Assembly: GCF_042683665.1 (NCBI RefSeq)
Contig: NZ_JBHUOO010000048.1
Source of the DNA: Leeuwenhoekiella polynyae
Lineage (GTDB): Bacteria > Bacteroidota > Bacteroidia > Flavobacteriales > Flavobacteriaceae
Strand: one strand, 5' to 3'
Length of the DNA: 64,000 bases
Shown: in pieces, positions 16,500 to 24,151 of the stretch
Layout: the number at the start of each line of letters is the position of its first letter
Position numbering within the stretch: the first letter of the stretch is position 1
Made by a program: the position numbers and the translations under genes
Notes under the pieces: generated by a model
What the model was told of the DNA's origin: nothing
The model's input: only the letters and a program-made list of their open reading frames with translations
Databases searched by the model: none

Positions 16500-17954
16500 A
16501 TGAAAACAATTTTAAAATCGGTACTCACTGCCTTCTTTGCTTTAGGCGGAATTTATTCTCTACAAGCGCAGGATTGCCAGTGTATTGAAGCGTTTGACAA
16601 GGCTACAGACGCATATGAGAAAAATTATTCGCTATTTATCTACAAGGTTACAGACGACAACAGAGCCTTATATAACGCCCATAAAGAAATTATTAGGGAC
16701 AAAGCAATTCAAACAACTGATTTAGCTACGTGTCAAACGGTACTCGAGCAATATCTTGAATTCTTTAGAGATGGACATACGTTTATTATAGCTTCTGATA
16801 CCCCAACCCCGGAAACTTCCATCGAACAACTAGAGATAAATGAAAATCAATTCAAAGAAGATTATAAAAAAAATGCATACGATCAGAATCCACTCTTAGG
16901 AATTTGGAAAAGAGGCAGCTATACGGTGGCGATCACACCAAATCTAAACACCGGTGAAACAAAACGCGATTTTGTGGGCGTAGTGCTAGAAAGTAGTAAT
17001 CCCAATTGGAAGAAAGGCCAGGTTAAATTTGAACTGTATTCAAATTTTGGCACCTCATATGAAATAAACTATATGATGGGTGATCACAGCGTTCAGAAAA
17101 CTTCCGGAGATCAAATGAGTATCGGCGTGCTCAATATCAAAGAGATAGGCGAATGGGGGAAACTGTGGCCTGAGGTTGAAAACAAGAAACAGCCCAGTGA
17201 GATAGAACGCAAATACGATGAATTTCATCTGAGTTACATCGATGAGATACCGTATCTAAGATTACCCCATTTTTATTCGGTAGAACCAAGTCATGTAGAT
17301 AGCATCATGAAAGCAAACCACGATAGGATTGTAGAATCTGATTTTATGGTGGTTGATATACGCGGAAATACTGGTGGAAACGATGCCACGTATTTTCCTG
17401 TTCTTCCTTACCTTTTGACGGGTCCTATCACCTTACCGTCCAATGGTTTTTGGCTGAGTGAGGATAACACTGAATATCTAATCAATGCATTTGCAGCCTC
17501 TAATGATTTAACTGTTGAAGAATATGCAGAACAAGAAAAAGAGGAATATGAGATGTTTATAAAAAATAAAGGTACCGCTTATTTTAAGGGAACGGGAACC
17601 TGGACCTTTACAGCAGATACTATTTACAAAGGCCCTAAAAAGGTTATCGTATTAACCGACGAAGAAGTATATAGCTCTGGTGAAACCTTTGTATATCGTG
17701 TGAATCAAAGTGACAAAGTAGTAGTCTACGGGCAAAATACGGCTGGCGTTGTAGATGGTTTTAATGGCTTTCCTTTAGACCTGGGCTGTTTCACAGCATT
17801 CTTCCCTACCTCCTACCGCGCGCCCGATATAAAAGAAAACCCTATTGATCCATATGGTATTTCACCAGATGTATATGTTAATGAGAAAGAAGATGTTTTG
17901 GAGTATGCTATTGCACATATGAAGCAATTGCTTAAAAATGATAACCGAGAATAG
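16500..17954 (+). CDS. S41-family peptidase, secreted
   Basis: I place the start at the ATG at 16500, because it begins a proper signal peptide (MKTILKSVLTAFFALGGIYS, then LQAQDC). The open frame upstream to 16326 lacks one. The mature protein of about 460 residues has the S41 (tail-specific protease) core. A strand with VVDIRGNTGGN lies near the middle, and the catalytic serine is in the motif EVYSSGETF, followed by GQNTAGVVDG. I see no PDZ domain. It should act in the periplasm or at the surface on unknown proteins. A possible -7 box TATATTTAG lies at about 16426. It sits alone in the accessory stretch. Confidence 0.88.
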   Translation: MKTILKSVLTAFFALGGIYSLQAQDCQCIEAFDKATDAYEKNYSLFIYKVTDDNRALYNAHKEIIRDKAIQTTDLATCQTVLEQYLEFFRDGHTFIIASDTPTPETSIEQLEINENQFKEDYKKNAYDQNPLLGIWKRGSYTVAITPNLNTGETKRDFVGVVLESSNPNWKKGQVKFELYSNFGTSYEINYMMGDHSVQKTSGDQMSIGVLNIKEIGEWGKLWPEVENKKQPSEIERKYDEFHLSYIDEIPYLRLPHFYSVEPSHVDSIMKANHDRIVESDFMVVDIRGNTGGNDATYFPVLPYLLTGPITLPSNGFWLSEDNTEYLINAFAASNDLTVEEYAEQEKEEYEMFIKNKGTAYFKGTGTWTFTADTIYKGPKKVIVLTDEEVYSSGETFVYRVNQSDKVVVYGQNTAGVVDGFNGFPLDLGCFTAFFPTSYRAPDIKENPIDPYGISPDVYVNEKEDVLEYAIAHMKQLLKNDNRE

Positions 17955-18028
17955 AAACAATAAAGCCAGTTGCTAACACTGGTAGCCGTTGCACAAGCCT
18001 CTAATTCTTATAAAATCTCCCTTATTTA

Positions 18029-18063
18029 AACCGTCCCGATAGCTATCGGGATGAGCGGTTTTC
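18029..18063. terminator. Palindromic hairpin after the S41 peptidase
   Basis: CCCGATAGCTATCGGG at 18035-18050 is a perfect 16-base palindrome inside an outer AACCG/CGGTT pair, followed by TTTT. It could end the peptidase transcript or be part of the adjacent insertion-sequence remnant. Confidence 0.5.
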
Positions 18064-18068
18064 TAGTA

Positions 18069-18292
18069 TTAGACCGTGGGTAAAAACTGGAAGTTAAAGA
18101 GTATTAGCATTGATTTAAATGCCTTTTTTAGGCCTGTTTTGAGTCTAAAATACAAGCCGAGCATTCCTGCTCCACTTTCCACTCGTTTTTGCGTGAACTT
18201 GAGGTATTTTTTGAGGTTGTAGGCAATGGCGGAGAGCTGCATGCACTTGTTGGCTTGTTTTAGTCCTATGGTGTTTACCTTCCTTAATGTAA
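18069..18292 (-). pseudogene. C-terminal remnant of an IS transposase
   Basis: The reverse strand encodes about 74 residues ending in a stop at 18069-18071. The segment includes TIGLKQANKCMQLSAIAYN and LKKYLKFTQKRVESGAG, typical of the C-terminus of DDE transposases of the IS1182/IS5-like groups in Bacteroidetes. The rest of the transposase is missing; the plus strand beyond about 18293 reads as a different gene. It is a dead fragment marking an old insertion and deletion. The exact IS family is my recollection, not a search result. Confidence 0.75.
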
Positions 18293-18379
18293 GATTCCTA
18301 TCAAACCGAACTGCCTGGAAATATAAAAATACTTAAATTCAAAGAGTATAAGAAGAACCAAATTTACACCTACAAATAA
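18293..18379 (+). pseudogene. C-terminal fragment of an unknown gene
   Basis: An open frame of 28 codons (including TELPGNIKILKFKEYKKNQ) runs from the transposase junction to a TAA. That stop overlaps the ATG of the next gene (TAATG at 18377-18381). Such an overlap is typical of two genes of one operon. I take it as the tail of a gene whose front was removed when the insertion-sequence remnant arrived. Function is unknown. Confidence 0.5.
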
Positions 18380-19121
18380 TGAAAAAAATAATGCTAATCA
18401 TCTTTTTCAGTTTTATTCATTGTCAATCATTAAAAAAAAAATGAAATTAATTTAAAGCCTGAGAAATACTTTTCATTTGAAACTGAGAGTTATGAGCTTA
18501 ATAATAAAATTAACACTTATATAGATCCAATAATCTTAGATCCGAACGATAGTTTAGGGAATTTCATTAACAATCATCGAAGCAGATTTTCATATATTCT
18601 AGGAAATACTACAGGTAGAGATACACTAAAGTATTATTACCCTGATACATCAAAAGTAAAATTGCTTTTTTATGAAAATTTAAAAAAAAGATAAGTTTTA
18701 TATTAATTTTAAGAGATTGGCGTTACTTGATTCCACTAACATAAGATTTACCATAAAAGAAGTAATGGATATTGCATCAAGATTTTTTTTAATTCAAATT
18801 TCCCCTAATACCGAAGATTATCAAATTAGAGTTTGTCGTGGAATAAATGGAATAGATAAAAAGTCAAAAAAAGATTATACAATATTGGAGGCTGTTTTGT
18901 TTGATACTATTTATAATAGAGTCATAGATGACAGTAAGGATGTTCCGAAGTTCATGAGTAGTCTTTACCAGTATTTAAAGTTTATTTCAGCAACAGAAAA
19001 TGACTTAGAAATAATCAAAAATTATGTCTTTTCTTCAATGGAAACAGATAAGAATTTGCAAGAGTTTGTATTTAATTATTTAGAAAAAAATAAAAATAAC
19101 GTTCCATTTAAAATTGAATAA
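18379..19121 (+). pseudogene. Putative lipoprotein gene broken by two +1 frameshifts
   Basis: The frame opens with a lipoprotein-like signal (MKKIMLIIFFSFIHC), then stops in a run of ten As (18432-18441). Removing one A restores reading into a second open frame (18443-18693), which stops in a run of eight As near 18682-18689. Removing one A there joins the third open frame to its stop at 19121. The rebuilt product is about 246 residues, has no family I recognise, and is lysine/asparagine-rich. Both breaks are single-base gains in homopolymers, so decay, programmed slippage or sequencing error are all possible. Confidence 0.7.
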
Positions 19122-19234
19122 AATTAGTATATGATGATAGGGTGTATACTAAACGAGGAGAGAGGGAAGTTCATAAGACTAATACGATTAAAAAATATTG
19201 ATCTATCTTTAGAAACTAAGAGAGATCAACAAAA

Positions 19235-19265
19235 AAACCGCTAAACTTAGATTAGCGGTTTTTCT
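19235..19265. terminator. Bidirectional terminator between pseudogene and GH127
   Basis: AACCGCTAA (19236-19244) and TTAGCGGTT (19252-19260) form a 9-base stem flanked by an A run on the left and Ts on the right. It can end transcripts from both the plus-strand pseudogene and the minus-strand GH127 gene. Confidence 0.85.
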
Positions 19266-19322
19266 ATTTGTGTTGGTTGCTTAGCGCAAGCAATCAAGAT
19301 GCTTCTTCCTGGTTTAGACGGG

Positions 19323-22300
19323 TTAATTTAACGTTACGTCCAGATAAACAGAGTGCCGGTCATACGTCTCGTAAAAAGGCTTGTATACAACTCCATCAAT
19401 TTTGAATTCTAACTTTTCAGGATTTCCGCTGATGGTTTTTCCGAGATCAGAAGCGTCTAGCGTAATCTTTCTAAAATCTGTACGCGGTTCAGATTCCTGA
19501 GCTGCTAATAATACCGGACCGTAGAATAAACTGGCAATGTTTTCCTGATCCATAATCGGATCCAGATGAAAACTAAAAGGCATTTTGAGTTCGACAGTAT
19601 CGCCATTTTTCCACTTGCGCTCTACGTTTAAATAGGTGTCGGGCTCAATAGAGGTATTCTGAATCTTTCCGTTAATTTTAAGTTCGACTCCGTTTTTAGC
19701 CCAACCGGGTATTCTAATGTTGAGACTGAATTTCCCTTTTCCTTCAATAGTGAATGTACTATGATCTTTGTGTGGAAATGCCGTTTCCTGCTTGATTATA
19801 ATATCTTTTTCCGTCCAGTTTAAGGTTGAAGGCACAAAGAGATTTACAAACAGTGCTTTATTATCGACACTTTTAAAGTAGATTGAATTTTGAAGTTTGG
19901 TGCTGCTTTCTAATGCAGTGCCGTTACAGCAGGTAAAGCCACTCATATCAGCATTGCTAAACTGCTTTTTGGATCCCGGTCTTAAGGGGATGTGATAGGT
20001 GTTCGCCGGACTGTCTTCTGCCACTGAAGCCAGAATCTGATTGTATAAGGCCCGTTCATAATAATCCATCAATTCCGGTTGCTGCTTGTAAAAGAAAAGT
20101 CCGCGGGTTAGCTTAAGCATATTATAGGTTCCGCAGGTTTCATTTTGTCCACCGGCAGATAAACCGTTTTCATAAAGCGTAGCCGGTTGTGCCACAAAGC
20201 ATTCAGCATTCGCTGGATTTCTCGCTCCCGCTACACCGCCGATGCTGTACATATAATCGTTTTTGGTCTTGTACCAGAAGTTATCGGCAATGTGATAATA
20301 TTCCGGAGATTCAGAATTACGGTACAGCTCAAGAGCTCCCACAATTTGCGGGATATGTTGATTGGCGTGCAAACCGCGATAGGTGTCTACATTTTTTGCG
20401 AGTCCGTGAGCATGCTCAGCATCCCCGTAGAAAACTTTAATGTTGTCAAATAATTGAGCAGTCTTTAAATATTCCGGTTTGCCGGTAATGCGATACAGAT
20501 GCGCTAGTGATTCATTAATGCCGCCAAATTCACCGGCGATATAGGTATTCCACATCGTGATTAAGGTTTCCGTAGGCAGCTTGCTTAATCGTGTGTGAAC
20601 CCACTCAGCCATTCCTTCTGCAACTTCAAGTGCTTTTTCATTTCCGCTTACTTCATAGACGTCGATCAATCCGGCTAAAATTTTATGCAACGTGTAATAC
20701 GGCGCCCAAACTCTGTCTTCTTGTCCACCATATTTCGCTCCGTTTTCAAGCATTATAAATTGATCTGGTGGGTATGCGCTGATGTAGCCTGAGCCCCAGT
20801 TCCAGTAATCGGTTCTGATACCGGTTTCGCTCAAATCAGAATCATAAGAAGATTTGCCCGGTCCCATAGGCACAGCAGAAGGGTCTGAAACAAAATCCGC
20901 ACCTGTACTTTTGGCTTTGCCGGAAAGCTGAGAAAGATCGTATAAGGTGTTTACCATATAATTCATAGTATTCTCAAACTTCTGGTGTAGCTTTTTATCA
21001 TAAGTAGTGCTCGAGTAAGCCTGTGCAATTGCAGTTAAATAATGTCCGGTTGCGTGACCTCTCAATTTCGTTTCCTGAGTGTCCCAGACACCAAGCGGTT
21101 CTGCACCGTCAGGTTGCTCTTGCCCAAAAGCATTTCTGAACATATACAGAAAAGAATCCGGATTGGTTTCAGCAAGTGTATTGATAAACTTATCGCGGTT
21201 CTCAATAAATTTTGAATCCTTTCCCAGAGCATTTGCATCAAGAGAAACTTCATTCAGCTGAAAGGGTTCCAGAGTGCGATTGGGTGTGTCATGTGCATCG
21301 GTATCTTTTACAATTACCGTAGCTGTAGGTTTAAAATCAGTTCCTGAAACTCGCCCGGTAATGGTATAGGTGCCGGGTTTTAAAACACTGCTGTTATCTT
21401 CAGGAGCCGGCCAGAGCACACGTACTTGAGGAGCTCCAACCGGAAGCTTATAGCTGCCTTCTACAAATCTGGGTAAGCGTGGAAGCTGACCAACAACCGT
21501 TTCAACAATAACATCAGAAACAGCTGTTAAATAGCGATTGTAAAGTTGGGGGATGGTATCTTCAAAAACAGGAAGGTTGTCTTCGGGCTCAGCACGTTCA
21601 TTGACCACAGTTTCTCCGGTTTTAGAGGAATTCTGATAAATGCGGGCAACTTGAGTTTTACTTAGCGGAATGCGATAAATCCTAAAGTCATGCAGAAGTG
21701 CATCTAAGGAGGTCCCTTTAGCAGATAGTGAGTTACCGATTAAAAGTTTATTAGAATCAGCGTTGAAAATGGTGCTTAAATCTAAATCTGAAGCTTTTTT
21801 TGTAGCAGCTAACTCACCATCCAAATACGTGTTGAAGCTTTGTGAAGGAAAATCTATTACTACAGCAAGATGCACCCACTTTTTTGATTCTAGAGAAGCG
21901 ATTGTGGTTTCTGAAACAGTTGTGCCGTTTTTAGTTAAAGCAGCTTCAAAGCCATCTGTTTGCTTTGCCTTAGGTGTGGCGAAAAAATGCGAATCTTCAC
22001 GAGAACCAAAATCAAATAAATAGGGATTGTTTTCAGTAGAGTTTAAATAAATCCACGTGGTTATACTTAAGGATTCAATACCATTTAATGTTGCTTCCGG
22101 AAGGGATAAATACGAGCCGTTAGATAAGCTTAAAACATTTTTGAACTTTTCGTCAGCGGCATAAGTTTCAGAATTGTTTTGAAGTGTAGCGTGTAAGTTG
22201 TTGCGTGACCAGTCTTTTGTGGTTCCGTCAAAAATATAGCGAGCGATCAAACCGGTTTCTCCTATACCGTCTAGGATCTGGTCTCCGCTTTGCGCATAAG

Positions 22301-22367
22301 TTGGTGATTTGCAAAATAAAGCGGAGATGATTATAATTGATAGAGACCTTATTATAGAGGTTTTCAT
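19323..22367 (-). CDS. GH127-family glycosidase with LamG domain (beta-L-arabinofuranosidase-like)
   Basis: I choose the ATG at 22367, because it starts a signal peptide (MKTSIIRSLSIIIISALFC) ending near TYAQS; the frame extends 30 codons further upstream without support. The product is about 1014 residues. A LamG/concanavalin-like domain covers about residues 30-260. A short Ig-like linker comes next, then the GH127 barrel. The zinc/cysteine set of GH127 is present: Glu and Cys in GGQNETCGTYN and a Cys pair in GFTCCNGTALESS. This family removes beta-L-arabinofuranose, though members differ in specificity. It belongs to the polysaccharide locus. Confidence 0.88.
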   Translation of the reverse strand: MKTSIIRSLSIIIISALFCKSPTYAQSGDQILDGIGETGLIARYIFDGTTKDWSRNNLHATLQNNSETYAADEKFKNVLSLSNGSYLSLPEATLNGIESLSITTWIYLNSTENNPYLFDFGSREDSHFFATPKAKQTDGFEAALTKNGTTVSETTIASLESKKWVHLAVVIDFPSQSFNTYLDGELAATKKASDLDLSTIFNADSNKLLIGNSLSAKGTSLDALLHDFRIYRIPLSKTQVARIYQNSSKTGETVVNERAEPEDNLPVFEDTIPQLYNRYLTAVSDVIVETVVGQLPRLPRFVEGSYKLPVGAPQVRVLWPAPEDNSSVLKPGTYTITGRVSGTDFKPTATVIVKDTDAHDTPNRTLEPFQLNEVSLDANALGKDSKFIENRDKFINTLAETNPDSFLYMFRNAFGQEQPDGAEPLGVWDTQETKLRGHATGHYLTAIAQAYSSTTYDKKLHQKFENTMNYMVNTLYDLSQLSGKAKSTGADFVSDPSAVPMGPGKSSYDSDLSETGIRTDYWNWGSGYISAYPPDQFIMLENGAKYGGQEDRVWAPYYTLHKILAGLIDVYEVSGNEKALEVAEGMAEWVHTRLSKLPTETLITMWNTYIAGEFGGINESLAHLYRITGKPEYLKTAQLFDNIKVFYGDAEHAHGLAKNVDTYRGLHANQHIPQIVGALELYRNSESPEYYHIADNFWYKTKNDYMYSIGGVAGARNPANAECFVAQPATLYENGLSAGGQNETCGTYNMLKLTRGLFFYKQQPELMDYYERALYNQILASVAEDSPANTYHIPLRPGSKKQFSNADMSGFTCCNGTALESSTKLQNSIYFKSVDNKALFVNLFVPSTLNWTEKDIIIKQETAFPHKDHSTFTIEGKGKFSLNIRIPGWAKNGVELKINGKIQNTSIEPDTYLNVERKWKNGDTVELKMPFSFHLDPIMDQENIASLFYGPVLLAAQESEPRTDFRKITLDASDLGKTISGNPEKLEFKIDGVVYKPFYETYDRHSVYLDVTLN

Positions 22368-22795
22368 AAGAATCGGATATTTTAAAAACATAAGGATTAG
22401 CAAAAACACCTGAAAAAGTAAACTACCTCGGGCTATTAGACCCTTTGGCGGTGCCAAATAATTCCTATCAGGCTATTTGTAAATATAAATTGCTGAACAC
22501 GTTCCGGTTAATTAAAAGCTAATCAGTTTTGATAGATTATTACCAAACTAGTCACCACACTCATTAAAATGAAAAGAACTTTACTCAGCTGACAACACAT
22601 ATACAATAGAGAATTTTTAGTTTCGATTCATTTTTCTAGCTTGTAATTCGGTCAATTGTGTATTGATTAGTACTATCAAATTCATATTTTAAGGCTAAAA
22701 CTAAAAACTTTGTTAAAATAATTTTTATCTTTAAACGTTAATATTGGCTTACAAATAGAAGTTTTTAGCCAATTTAGATCAAACCCCAATATTCA
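22368..22795. promoter_or_regulatory. Divergent intergenic region GH127 / serine hydrolase
   Basis: This region of 428 AT-rich bases lies between divergent genes. A TATCTTTA box at 22726-22733 could serve the serine hydrolase, but its nearest TTTG (22709-22712) is closer than usual. I see no small gene or strong hairpin. Confidence 0.4.
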
Positions 22796-24088
22796 ATGAT
22801 TATTCGTAAGCCTCTTGTTTTAGGTACTTTTCTAGTACTCATTTCTTTTTTTGCACTATCATCTCCAGATTCTCAAGAGACCCAATCAAAAAAGACTCAT
22901 GCAATTGAATTTGTTAATCCGATAAAAATTCAGGCTCAAAAAGAAGCAAGCTATATTTATAGAAGCAGAAAGGCTGCTCTGGCAAAAGAGATCGCTGCGT
23001 ATTTTGAAAATGCAATTAATAAGGGGTTGATCATTGGAGCAGGCGTAAGTATCGTTCAGGGAGATTCTATTCTTCTGAAAGAAGGCTTTGGTAAGCGTAA
23101 TGTTTTTAAAAATGACAGGGTTGATTCAGGAACTGTTTTTAGATTAGGATCTTTGTCTAAGGGTTTTACCGGCATTCTAGCAGGAATAGAAGTTAAAGAT
23201 GGCGCTTTGAATTGGGATAATAAATTGGTAGACCTGGTGCCGCAGTTCCAATTAAAAAGTAAACTGAATGCAGAAAAGCTGACTTTATCAAATGTGCTTT
23301 CTCATACAACGGGTGTGCCTTATCATTGTTATACTAATCTTGTTGAAGACGGTATAAAGCTTCCGGAAATTGCTTCAAGATTTAATATAATTAATACGAT
23401 AGCAAAGCCGGGTAACATGTACAGTTATCAAAATGCCATGTTTGCATTAAGCGGGGAAATGATGCACACGGCAACCGGGCAAACCATTCAGCAATTGCTT
23501 CAGAATAAGATTTTTACACCCTTGAAAATGAGTACGGCTTCTACAGATTATGAAGCCTTGATCAAAACTAACAACTATGCTTTCCCGCATAAAAGTACCC
23601 GTACGGGATGGAATCGCCTGCCGGTTAATAAAAAGTATTTTAATGCAGTTGCAGCAGGAGGAATAAATGCAAGTGCAGATGATATGGGGAAATGGATGCG
23701 TTTTTTATTAGGCCATAACGAGCGTGTTTTAGATTCAGAAAGTATAGCAAGAGTGTTTAAGCCTCAGGTTGAAATTCCTGATGCGCATAAATATTATCAA
23801 CGTTGGAAAGGGCATTTGAGATCTTCATACGCGTACGGATGGCGCGTACACGAATTTGTTGATGCAGAGACTGGAGATCAAAGTACTATGATACACCACG
23901 GAGGAAGTGTAAGTGATTTTAGAAATGAAATTGCATTATTCCCTGATGAAGATTTAGGTATCACGGTATTGTTTAATAGTCTTACCCCCTTGGCCAGCTC
24001 AGTGATTCCGGAATTGCATGAGATCGTAAAAAAAATTATGGAAGCACCTGTAAACGAAATTGGTCTGGATCAAATTGCAAGTTTTTAA
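22796..24088 (+). CDS. Serine hydrolase, beta-lactamase / penicillin-binding protein family
   Basis: This 430-residue exported protein starts with a signal anchor (MIIRKPLVLGTFLVLISFFA). The class C beta-lactamase/esterase fold motifs are visible: SxxK as S119-L-S-K122 in RLGSLSKGFTG, YxN in YSYQNAMF, and HHGG in the place of KTG. Such proteins are esterases, D-amino acid peptidases or beta-lactamase relatives, and the HxG variant argues against a true beta-lactamase. Inside a polysaccharide locus, de-esterification of glycan substituents is a reasonable guess. It is the only plus-strand gene between two minus-strand glycosidases. Confidence 0.88.
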   Translation: MIIRKPLVLGTFLVLISFFALSSPDSQETQSKKTHAIEFVNPIKIQAQKEASYIYRSRKAALAKEIAAYFENAINKGLIIGAGVSIVQGDSILLKEGFGKRNVFKNDRVDSGTVFRLGSLSKGFTGILAGIEVKDGALNWDNKLVDLVPQFQLKSKLNAEKLTLSNVLSHTTGVPYHCYTNLVEDGIKLPEIASRFNIINTIAKPGNMYSYQNAMFALSGEMMHTATGQTIQQLLQNKIFTPLKMSTASTDYEALIKTNNYAFPHKSTRTGWNRLPVNKKYFNAVAAGGINASADDMGKWMRFLLGHNERVLDSESIARVFKPQVEIPDAHKYYQRWKGHLRSSYAYGWRVHEFVDAETGDQSTMIHHGGSVSDFRNEIALFPDEDLGITVLFNSLTPLASSVIPELHEIVKKIMEAPVNEIGLDQIASF

Positions 24089-24099
24089 AATAAGAAAAA

Positions 24100-24125
24100 A
24101 GCCTACAGTATTTGTAGGCTCTTTC
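24100..24125. terminator. Terminator after serine hydrolase
   Basis: AGCCTACA and TGTAGGCT form an 8-base stem preceded by six As and followed by CTTT. It probably serves the convergent GH2 gene as well. Confidence 0.7.
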
Positions 24126-24151
24126 AGATTTAAATTATAGCATAGCTGAAA

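Noticed and set aside
14929..16500. Genomic island or prophage integrated at tRNA-Val
   Set aside because: The tRNA is intact, no repeat of its 3' end was found downstream, and no integrase or phage gene is present. Only decay and repeats support the idea.
16441..17995. S41 peptidase as an integron cassette
   Set aside because: GTTGGCAAC (16451) before and GTTGCTAAC (17981) after the gene look like attC core words, but they do not fit the GTTRRRY/RYYYAAC consensus well and no integron integrase is present.
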